Shown here piece by piece: positions 23,701 to 35,700 of a stretch of DNA of 64,000 nucleotides. This DNA is from Cynocephalus volans (taxonomy: Eukaryota > Chordata > Mammalia > Dermoptera > Cynocephalidae): the NCBI RefSeq assembly GCF_027409185.1, contig NC_084462.1, forward strand, positions 21,923,577 to 21,987,576. Reading direction: 5' to 3'. The notes under the pieces were generated by a model, which saw nothing but the letters and a program-made list of their open reading frames with translations, searched no databases and was not told the origin of the DNA. Within the stretch, counting starts at the first letter, position 1. Each line of letters begins with the position of its first letter. The position numbers were made by a program, and so were the translations under genes.

Positions 23701-26700
23701 AGGGGTGCCCTAGTCCCCACAGACTCGCACCCTGTGTGCACACCATTCCCAGCACCCCCAGGCCACTCTGGCCCCTGACCTTCTTTGCTCCCTTGGTAAG
23801 GAGCTTCTGCTTGGGACTCCCAACCCTCCACGCTCCCAGCTCCTCCTTCACACTAATGACATCAGTGACGCTGTCAGACTCTAGCCAGTGCAGGCTCCAG
23901 CCAGAGCTGTCCATGCATAACCTACTATATCTCAACCAGCCAGTGGGACCAGCACTATTGGCCCATGTTCTAAGTGGGGAAACTGAGGCTCAGGGAGGTT
24001 CTGTGCCTGGCCCAGTGACACAGAGTGAGTCAAAGCTGGGACCCAATCCTGCCTATGTTCAGAGGCCCAACTCAGCCACAGGCTGGATGCTTCTGTGTTC
24101 TGAGCTGAGCCTGGAGGGCCCAGGCCCTCTGTGTGAAGCTAGCTATATGCTTCGTGTGACTTCTCTGTCTCCCCAACCTCACTGGGGGCCTCTCAGGGCT
24201 GGGCTCTGCCACAGAGATGGCATGGGTAGGACCCAGTTGGGGGCAGATATGGGGAGGGGTCTGCAATAGTCCTCAACTCTGTCCCCAACACACCATCTGG
24301 TGCTCAGAGCTCCCCAGCATGATGTGCCTGTCCTATCCCCCGACCTCCCTCTGAGGTTGCTGCTGTCTTTGGGTCCCTAGGGCCCACACCATGCCTGGAA
24401 GGCAGTGGGGCCTGAAAAAAGTTCCTCAGGATGGATGAGTCAACGAATCCTTGAATCTACCACAGGGCCTGGAAGGGACAGATATATCCATCTGTTTCTT
24501 CCACTCCACTCAGGGCTGGTATACAGCAGGCACTCAAGGAATGCCTGCTGAAAACCACTGTATCCAGGGACAGCTGGGCACCCACCTGCTCCACAGCCTG
24601 TTCGTAGTGCCTGAAGTTCTCCAGCTCCCGCTTGGTCCTCTCCGTGAGCTGCTGGAAGATCTGCTTCCTCCAGGCAGCAGTCTGGGCTGGCGTGATGGAC
24701 AGGGACAGCGTCTGCACCGACGGGGACAGGCCTGTGGGCGGGCAGAGCCTCAGGGCCAGGGTACCATCCTATCTGCAGCTGGGCACATGGCCGGGGCTTT
24801 TACCCCCCCTCTCAAAACAGCCCTTTCTTGCTAGAAAGCTACAATCTCTATAAAATGTCCCAGGAGCTCTCCCTGCACCACTCACTGATGAGCAAGATGC
24901 TGTCCCCTACCTATTCAGCCTGCAAATGGCCACCACTGCTAGGACAGAGAGGGCAGGGGGTACCAGGCCGATGTGCTCTGTTCTCCTGGCTGCTCGGCTG
25001 GTCTTTGAAGCCACATACTGGCTGTCCCCGTGGGGCATTCAGGGAGGACAGCGGCCTGCTCAGGCCCCCAGGCCTCATCCCACGCCCCGCAACTCCCGCT
25101 AGTGGTCTCCCGCCTCCTCTCCGCAGGAACACTCTTGGGGGCACCCAGCCCTGCCACTGCCCCTGGGCTCCTCAGAAACGCTCACCTGGCTGGACAGTGA
25201 ACCACTTGAGCACAGAGCAGGCCTCCACTGCGCAGCCGCCTCCAGACACCCAGGCCCAGAGTGGTTGGTCATCCACCCCGCAGTGCTCCTCCAAGCCCAG
25301 TGGGAGGAGCCCCAGGGAGGAGAGGCCGGTGGTCTCAGGAAAGCCAGCAGCCGAGTGGCTGGGTGCTTTCCTGGGCTCTTTCAGGTCAATATTGGTCCAG
25401 GGCAGCTCTGCAGGGGTGGAGGCTGGGCCAGGGCATTTGTCAGGCCCAGAGGCCTGAGCAGCCTCCCCTCTGCCCTGAGCTGGGCAGGCGTTCCCCATGG
25501 CACCCTCTGCAGTCCTGCCAGTCCCTGGGCCAGCGGCCGAGCTCCCCTTGGGGTTCCTAGGATTGTCCAAAGACTCTGCAGGGAGAGGCAGGGCAGGCCC
25601 CGGTTTCTCGACTTCCAAGGAGGCATCAGTGTCACTGGGCGCAGAGTCACCACTACTCCTCACCTCGTCACCAAAGAAGCAGCCAGCGCTGGGGACACAA
25701 CAGGGAAGACACGTTACTCCCTCCTGCTCTCAGGCAGTCTTGGCTCCAGGGTGCTCCGCCGTGCTCCCCTTGCGACCTTGGGCTTCTCCTTCCCACTCTG
25801 CACAACAAAAGTCAACACCTGCTTCCCAGGGAGCTGAAACACCTGGGCCTCAGACCAACCAAATCAATACATCTGGTGGGGAGGCATTAAAGTCTGTAAT
25901 TAGCTTCTTAAAATTATGATCGTGGTAAAATATAAGGGTAAAAAATAAAAATTTCCTGGAAAAACAGAATTAAAATACAAATCTTTCCATAAACTTTTTG
26001 AAGACCCTGCATACATATGACATGAAGTTCTCCATTTTAAAGCATACAATTCAGTGTCATTTAGTGTGGTCACAATGTTGTGCAACCACCAGCACAACCC
26101 AGTTCCAGAACTTTTCCATCACTCCAAATGGAAACCCTGTACCTGTTAAGCACTCGCTCCCCAGTGTCCTCTGCCCGACCCCCAGCTCCTCCAGCAACCA
26201 CTAATGTGCTTTCTGTCTCTGGATTTGCTTATTCAGGACATTTCAGATAAATGGAATCACGGAATCAATGTGTGGCCTTTTGTGATTGGTCTCTGTCTCT
26301 GAGCATAGTGCTCTCAAGGTTCATCTGAGTTGCAGCACGTGCCAGTACTTCGTCCCTTTTACTGCTGAATATCATTCCCTCGTACGATACACCACATTTG
26401 TTTACCCATTCACCCACTAATGGACATCTGGGTTATTTCCATCTTTCGGCTACTGTGAGTAGTGCTTCTATAAACATGCATGTACAAGTTTCTGCTTGAA
26501 CAGCTGTTTTCAATTCTTTTGGGTACGTACCTAGGAGCAGATTTGCTGGGTCACATGGTAATTCTATGTTTAACTTAAGGAACTGCCAAACTGTTTTCCA
26601 AGTGGCTGCACCATTTTATTTTCCCACTCGCAATGTACGAAGGTTTTAATTTCTATGAGTCCTCACTAGCACTTGCTATTGTCTTTCTTTTTGGTTACAG

Positions 26701-29700
26701 TCATTCTGGTGGGTACAAAGTGGTACCTTACTGAGGTTTTGACTGGCACTGCCCTAATGACTAATGATGTTGAGCATCTTTTCACATGCTTGTTGGCCGC
26801 TTGTATATTTTCTTTGGAGAAATATCTATTCAGGTCCTTCGCCCTTTTTTAATTGGGTTGTCTTTTTTTGTTGTTGGGTTATAAAAGTTCCTTATATATC
26901 TTGGATACTAGACCCTTATCAAATATATGATTTCCAATTTTCCCCCATTCTGTGGGTTGTCTTTTCACTCTATTGATACTCTCCTCTGGTTCACAAAATT
27001 TAAAAAAAATTTTTTTTTAATTAATTAATTAATTAATTTACTTACTTACTTTACTTACTTACTTATTTACTTACCGGTCAGGGGACTGCAACCCTTGGCT
27101 TGGTGCTGTCTGCACCACGCTCAGCCAGTGAACGCACCGACCACCCCTATATAGGATCTGAACCCGCGGCCTTGGCACTACCAGCGCCACACTCTCCAGA
27201 GTGAGCCACGGGGCTGGCCCACAAAATTTTTAATTTTGATGAAGTCCACTTTATATTTCCTTTTGTTGCTTATGCTTTGGGTATCATGTTTAAGAAGCCA
27301 TTGTCAAACCCAAGGTCATGAAGATTTGGTATCAATAGTTTTTGAAGCTTCTTAGCTGATTCCAATATGCTGTCCAGTTTGAGAACTACCAGCTGAAGAG
27401 AGTAAACCCCCAGGTAAAACATGAGCAAACTTCTGCCCAGACTGTCCTCCTAGCCACTGGGCTGACTGCGCACTACAGTGAGGACCACCAAGCTTGGGGA
27501 GCAAAGGGGTATGGACCAGGGTCTGGGGAGGGCCCGAGGTATAGACAGGAGTGTGGCTGGCTGCAGAGCCAGGGCCCCACATGCCGTGTTAGTCGACACA
27601 ACTGTGAGTACATCCCCAGCTCAGATGCTAAGTCACCTGCCCATGCTCTCATGACCGGTGAGTTGAGCTGGGACTTGTCCACACTATTTAGGCCCATGGA
27701 CCCCAAAGTGTGGTCCCCAGAACTGCAACAGCAAAGCATTCCCCAGGTCCTTGTGAGAAACGTAAAATCTCAACAGAAACTCTGGGGTGGGGCCTGGAAA
27801 CCTGTGTCTGAGCAAGCCCTCCAGGTGACTCTGGTGCACACCAAGTCTGAGACCACTGCTCTAGACCAGAGAGACCCTCCATCCTGTTCTTCACTTCCCT
27901 TTGACAGAGGGGCCTTAGCATCCACCTCACAAAGAAGCCTTTTCTCTCCCAGATCTTTTTTTTTTTTTTTTGCCACCCTCACTCCCATCCCACCTGCAGA
28001 CTAGCCCCACCCTCTCTTGCAGATCTTGAGACTGCAGAACCAATGGGCCAGCCCTGCTTGGGGTGGATGCCCGGCTCCTTCACAGGCATGCCCACCTCGG
28101 CCTGCTCCAGACACCATCCTCAGCAGCCCAGTGTCTGAGGATGCCCCCGTGCAGCTGCCTGGGCTGGCCCCAGGAGCCCTCTCTGTGGGGCTGAGGTGGC
28201 CGAGCCACACACCAGGCACAAATCTGAGGGTAGGAGGACTGCTGCTCTTGTGGGCCACTGGCTGGTATTCTCCTGCCGGAGACAGGGCCCAACACCCTGC
28301 TGAAGCCAGGTGGTAGGCCCCTGTGGACTCTGCCTACCAAGGCCACAGACGGCCAGTTACCAACCTGACTCCCACATGCCCTGCTGCCCCGGGGTTACCT
28401 GAGGAGACTGGACGAGCTACCACAGTGCGACTGGTCACTCTCTCGGCCTGCGACAATGGCCTTCCATGTCTTTCCACTGAGCTCACTGGGGGTGACACCT
28501 TGCCGGAAGTACATGGCTCGGTCCTCACAGCCGATGCCCCAGACCTGGAACAGAGAGAGGTGCTGTTCGGAGGAGGCTGGGTGCAGACTGGGGGGTATGG
28601 GGAGGAGTGCACTGCAGGGCTGGAGGACACATCTGCAAACAGACAGGAAGCCCCCACATGCAGTGGGGTGAGTGCATAAGTGTGTTAGGGCTGGGAAGAC
28701 CCCTGGGGGAATGGAGGCAGGGCGGGCGCAGAAGTCAAATGCAGGTGGAGGAGCCCAGGATGGGTCGGTGGAGGGGCAGCGGCAAGCTCAGGAGAAGCAG
28801 GGATGCAAAGGGGCTGGCCAGTTATTCAGTTGGTTAGAGCATGGTGCTGATAACACCAAGGTCCAGGGTTCGATCCCCATGCTGGCCAGCCACCAAAATA
28901 TTTTTTTAAAAAAGAGAAGGAAGTAGGGACCACTGTGCTGAGATGCAAGGTCCACCCATGTCCCTATCCTCTGCATGGCCTCTGGTTGGCAGCTGATCCC
29001 CATGTGAACCCAGAGCTGACCCTGGTCTTTTCTGAGATGCAAAATAACCTCCTTGATCCTGACCTCACTTTTCAGGGAAAAGGTGGCCGGACAGGCACCC
29101 TACTCTCTGCCTTTGGGTGCTGAGGAAGAAAGGTTTGCTGAAAGGCCCAGGGGAGGTGGCCAGAATAAAAGTCATTTTGAACCCCTGGCCTGGGAGGGTG
29201 CTGTGAAGGGCTGCAGCCTGCCCAAGGCCCAGCAGAGCTGTGGGGCCCAGGTGGACTTGCTGGATGGGCTGTGGCATCTCTGTCACTTGGCTTTGGCAAG
29301 TTGAGCCAGTTGCTGCCTTGGGCTCAGTACTCCATGGACCAGCAGGCATCTGTCTTGCCCCTGTCTGCTGCAGCTATGTCATCAGGGTGGGCAGGACGAA
29401 GACATTGGGAGCTGGGCACCATGGGGAAGAGCTTCTAGGATAGTGCAACAGGGTGGGCGTGCCACCTTCACAGAGAGGAGCTGCACCCTTTGAGTCTTGA
29501 AAGTACCCAAACCTCATTATCTGTGAGAAGAGGTCACACTCTAAAACTACAGATGACGATCACAGAGTGGATCAGCTTCACTTGGTGATCAGCCACCTGA
29601 TCTCACCCAAACATTTCCCAACAAAATCTTCCAGTCTCCCGGATGCACATCCCCCACCCCCCACTCTCACACCCCTGCAGATCCCTGCTCATTGCTCTGA

Positions 29701-32700
29701 GGGTCCTTGGGGAACTGACAAAAGAACTGACAAGCAGGGGCTCCAGGACCCTGGCAGAACCAGCCCCTGGGTGCCCTCATAGCCTGAGAGTGTGCTGAGG
29801 TGCTGGGACCCACCCGTAGGAAGGGACTCGGCCAGCAGGCTGCATCAGCAGCCCTTGCCCTGAGACAGCTACAGTTTGCAAGCAGCTGACCACAGCCCGG
29901 GAACCATGCACACACCTGGTCGTTCAGCCCCACGTTCACCATCAACATTTCTCCCACCATCTCGACCCAGCTGGTGCCACAGGGATTGTGGGAGTTGACG
30001 CCTCTTCGGAACCACACCTGGGAAAGTCAGAAATAGATATGCCTCCCTGGAGGGCCACCGAAATAGAAGGGTACTGTTTTAAGGCTCAGGAAGAATAAAT
30101 GAAAGATTTGATCTCTTGGTTCATGCCCCAAAATGAGCATGGCACATCCTTAGAAAGGAACCATCCAGTACACCCCTCCTCCACACCCCTGCATATCTCC
30201 TCCTGTGCTTGGCACCTGCCTTCAGCCACACCTGGTCCTGGTGGTTTCCTGTCCAGTCTCTGGCCTAATCTTGGAAAAGGCTGCTTTACAAAATCAAGTC
30301 TGCCTCTGTGTAAGACCTCAATGACATTATTTAGGAAAACTGTTTCTTTAAACTCATTATTAGAATAAACAATCAATTTTCGGTCTATTCTTAGTACTTT
30401 ATGAAATAGTCTCTTTAAAGCTGACTTTTTTCACATCATCTTATAAAAATGCACATAATCCAACCAGATTTTTCCCAGGACTACCTGTGGTTCCATGACT
30501 CATCTGGTGGTCCCACTCCACCAAAGACCTCCCCCACCAACTACGTTCCCCTAGGGCTGTTCTTACCCATTCTGAGGATCCCTTAGTATCCATCTGTCTA
30601 ATCAAAACTCCTGGGGTGGGGTGGGGGAGGGACCTGGTTAAATGAGAAAAGCCTCAAATCCCTTTTATAAAAATTCCTAAAATGTCTCCTTCACCCAAAG
30701 AAAGCATAATCAAATACGTGTCTGAATAATGAGCAAACTGCACATATAAATCCAATTCTGGCCCACTTAACCTAAAGAGTTTAGATCCCCATACTGGCCA
30801 GCCACCCAAAAATCATCATCATCGTCATCCAAAGGGGGTGACACTGAGGAACAGTGAGGGGAGGCATTCAATTAACTGAGTGTTTCAGTAAATTGGCTTC
30901 TGATTATTTGAAATGCTAGGGTCCATTAAGTGATAAATACAGTGGTTCTGCATTTTGGTACAGGCGTGTGGGTGAGGGGAGATTTTATAGCACCAAACAT
31001 CCTGGAGACTGGCAATGATTTCAACAGTAGGAAAGTGCATGGTGCTTGGCTGGTGCCAGGTTTGTTCTGAATGGTTTAGACCACACTCACAAGAACAAAC
31101 AACACAACCCTCAAAATGAAACTGTACCACAGACTCAGGCCCCAGCATCCCCGTCTTACTTTTCGGTCTTTAGTGACAGCCCAGACAACGCCAACTCCCA
31201 CAGAGACGTGCATGATCCCATTTTCAGATGTGGGAGGCTCTACTATGGACCAGGAACTTCCTACCAGACCCCAAAAGAAACCCCAAGTGGCCTCCATCAG
31301 CCAAAATGTCAGGGAGTGAGTGCCTCCCCACCAGTCTCCCCAGCACGGGGTACAGGGCTGGCCCTGGGCTACTCACCTTTGGGGTTATTCCTGTTGATTC
31401 CTTCCCGGACCAGGGCCTGACCCTCCCAGAGGGTGGCCCATAGGAGATCATAGGGCCCACAGCTGATCTGGGCCACCTCCTCTGGAGTGTCCACAAGGGA
31501 CCACGAGGAGCCTTCGGGGTTGGGATGGCTGACGTCCTCTCTGTACCATACCTGGGAAGTGAGCAAAGGGCGTGGCATTTCCATCAGCATATCTGGCCAA
31601 GCTTGGGGGTCCCTGGTGTGGGAGTGGGGACCAGTGTACCTCAACATCCAGATCTCACTCCCCACCCCCAAGACCATTGGGGTTAGATGACCTCCCGCCC
31701 CAGTGATAAAAGGCAAACCCTGCCAGCCTCAAAAAAAAAAAAAAAAAAAAAGTAAACCCTGGATTTCAGCCATCCTGGGGGTTATACCTGTACCGTTCAT
31801 CTGCTTGAGAAACCCCCTACACACCTTCACACACACACACACACCCTCGTGCTGGACGCGGGCACACAGTACAGGCTGCTCCCAGCCAGTGTGTGCTGTG
31901 CGCCCCCTAGTGGTGATGCGCTCTCAGGACACCTGTCTCTAAGGAAAGCTGGGGTCGGTAGTGGTTAAATGGGAAAACTCCCAAACTCCCTTCATACAAA
32001 TGTCTACAATGTCCACTTCTTTTTCTCCTTAACCTGAATAGTTAAGATTGAGCAACTCACTCCTATTATCCAAACCGTTTGGCTCATTTCATCTGGAGGA
32101 GGCTGCGCCTCCCTATGTGGTCCAGGGACAGCGAGAGGCCAGCTCCAGACAGTTGTCTGCAGCCTGAGGAACCCAGCCTCCCAATCTTGCCACTCCACCC
32201 TTACAACTGGCCCTGCAGGAGCAGGCCTGGGAAGCTTCTTTTCTGCTACCAGGTGGTTTCAGGTCCATCTCCTGCAGCACAAAGTACTGGTCCCACCTCC
32301 ATGGATCACAGGAGCAGCACAGGCTCACAGACAGCACTTGGGGACACAAACCTGCTCTGTGGCCCCTGATCTCCCCTCTCTCTGCATCCAGAGAGAATGG
32401 CCCCTCAACGGGGTCACTCTGTCCTGGGCCAGCTCCCCACCATCCTTCAGAATAACTCAGAGGAATCAACTCAGGTTAAGATGGTTAACCTAAGCCCAGG
32501 CCAGACATGCCCCACAAGTAAGCCTGCTAAAACAACCTGCTTTCCATCTCGGGGCCTGCCCTGGGACCCGGGGCATGGAGAAGGGGACCGGACCCCCCTC
32601 CCACAACCAGGCACACTGCACCAGCACCTTGGGGCATGTCTAGGGACCCAGGGTAAGGAGCTGGGGACTGGACCCCCCTCCCACAACCAGGCACACTGTG

Positions 32701-35700
32701 CCAGCACCACGGGATCCACTCAGGGACCCAGGGCATGGAACCGGTGATTGGACACTCTCCACAACCAGGCACACTGCCAGCACCACGGAGCAGGCCAAAA
32801 ACATGTCCACCATGTGGGTGGCCCACCACAGCCACCACAATAACCGTGGCCGCCATGAAGGCAGCTAGATGCCACAACCACCATGCAGATGGTCCACTAG
32901 CCACTGGAGTGAACTGACACAAGGAGAGTCACCAGCAGAGATAAAGAAAGGAGGAGGATGTCTGTCTCCACAGAGCCCATTTCATAGTGACGGAAGAGAC
33001 ATCTGCTCTATGATAGTATTGGGGGACCTGATCACGCCTCTCAGCATTGGACAGATCATTTGGGCAGCAAATCAACAGAGTAACCATTATTCTTTCAGAA
33101 GGAGAGAAGAAATCCAGGGTGATTAGAGGGGGGAGGGGGGAAGAGGAATGGGGGGGGTGGAGCGGGATTGGACAAGGGGCATAAAGAATAATTACAATTT
33201 GTAATAATATATATTCTAGTAATATTGATTTGACCAACATATCTCAATGTTGAACCCCAAAAATATGTATAATCAATTTTGATTCAATAAAAATTTTTTT
33301 TTTTAAAAGAGAAAACAACAACAACAACCCTGCTTTGACTGTTCCCAAACCAACTGGGTGATAAGAGTTACTGAATAATCATAAAGAACGATCTGAAACC
33401 ATGACCAAAGTGTTAGATGGCCTGTGCTTAGAACTATCCGTAATGCAGCTACTGTCAGGACTTGGTTTTGTTCCTTTGTTTAGTTCACAAACTCCCTGAG
33501 AAAAGGATCTCCTCTCTCTAAACATCCACTCACCCACCCTCCTATCCATCCATCCATCCATCCATCCACCCATCCACCCACCCACCCACCTATCATCCAC
33601 TAGCCCACCTATCCACCCACTCACCCATCCAGCCACCCACCCACCTATCCAGCCACCCTTCCATCCATCCACACAGCTACGCACAATACCCCTGGAGACT
33701 GTGGGAGAAACCACCACAAGGGAGCTGGCAAGGAGTTCAGAATCTGTCTAAGGAGGCAACATTGATGGCATCTAGGATCAGGGTAGGCACTGGCCAGTAC
33801 TCTGGGGGATCGGAAGAGTGACAGGCCAGGACCAAGCATAGGGAGGGTTGTGGGAGGAGCAAAATCCCAGGGGCCCACAGGACAGGATCCATAGGAGGGG
33901 GAGTACAGGGAGTCCAGGAAGCCCCAGCTGCAGACACAGGAGGCGAGGAGAAAGTCTCAAGGGCAGCCCTCCTCCTTCCTCCACCTCTGGGAGGACTCTG
34001 CAGGCCAGCTTCTCTCTTGCCTGTGGCCAACCTCCCTCAGCCGCCTCTCATCCTCTCATCCTTACCTTTCCCTGCAGAGACACAGCCCACACTGACAGGT
34101 GGCCCATGGGCTCCTCAGTGACCTCCCACCCCCCCACAGAGAGGTCATTGAAGGGGTCAGGCAGTTGTTTGGGGTCTTCCTTTGAGGGGATCTGAAACAA
34201 AGTGGTGAGAAGCAGTGGCAGAAGTCAGTACCTGGCAGCCTCCTGGCACGCACCCTCTCTCCCCTGCCTGTCTCCATGCCAGCCCTCATCCTGTAGCAAT
34301 TGCCTGACTTCACAGAGAAATCAGCATCAGGACTGCAGGTTCTTGGCTCTGGGTCCCCTCCACTGTATCCTCTATCAGCCACCAGGCCTGGGCCACTGTC
34401 CCTGGGTGGTCACTGCTGTTCTGCGTGGAAGACAGATAAACTGCCGGGTCTTAGCTCTGGCTTTCCCAGTGACCTGACCACTGGGACTCTGTTCCCTGCC
34501 ATACAACAGGGCGGATAATGGAACACTGTCCTGCCAGTGTGAGCCCTCAGTAGATGCTGGCCAGCACCCTGTTCTCCAGCTCCTCCCAGCCACAGGGGTG
34601 AGCAGGCTGGGCCTCTTGTTTGAGGCCATGGAAGGACCCCGGTCCTAGCCTCTTGGCCCTAAGTTGGGAGGTTTTTCTGGGTCAGCATTAGATCCAGAGG
34701 TACTTCCCTCAGAGGGGTAGGGGAGGACAAAGGGCCAGACTGAGCCTCATTCTCAGGACCCGGGCCAGTACAAATTCTGTGCTATCCTGGGTCACAGTGT
34801 GGTCCACCTCCCTGTGTGGCCATCTCCCAAATGAAAGGACACCAAATGACTCATAGGCCAGGCCCCAGGGTAGGTGTGGTGTCCCCTCATGCACAAGGAG
34901 GATGGGGATGAGACTTCATGTGACCCTCCAGTATGTCTAGACCCCGCCCTGACCCCAAGCCACACTTGCGCACAGAGACCTTGGCCCAGGTGTCCCGGGA
35001 CTTGTATCTCCTGTACCGGATCCACTTCCGTCGCCGCACGCAAGAATTCCACTTCTTGTCTCTTGTGTAGGTGGCAGGAAAGTCAATGGCATATGTCCAC
35101 CCCTGAAATACCAAGGTGGGGGCTCTGTAAGGCTCCACGGGGAAGGAATTTGGAGAGCTGGGGAAGGTGGGGAGGAAGAGGTGAAAGAGGAGGGAGGGAG
35201 CAGGGTGTCGGGATTAAGAAAGCACAGCTGAAGCAAGCAGAGGCCAGACACCATGGGGAACTGGGGACAGCAGCATCAGGGAGACAGTCTGAACCCAAGG
35301 TGCCCCCTCCCCCACAGGGCAGCCACAGTGGGTACCAAGTTGTTCACCTACCCCTTTCTCGGTGGGTTCCCCTCCAAAATTCTCATCCACATACCAGTCC
35401 GACTCCCACTCCCAGTGCGGTGAGGGTAGTGCCACCCCATCCAGCGGCCGGTGCTGGAGCCCACTCACGTCACTCCATGGCCAGCGGTCGCTCAGCAGGA
35501 GCGTGTCGCAGAAGCCGCTCACAGGGTTCCAGCGCTGAGGGCCAGGACACAGAGACAGCTCTAGGCTCAAGCCTGCCAGGAGGGGACCCAGGCAACAGGG
35601 CCTCTCTGGAGCCAGTGGGACCTTGTCTAGCAGGCCCCTCTGGCTCATGTCCAGGATGGGAAGTGAGCAAAGGGCATGCCTGGGACTCAGGGGTCAGGGA

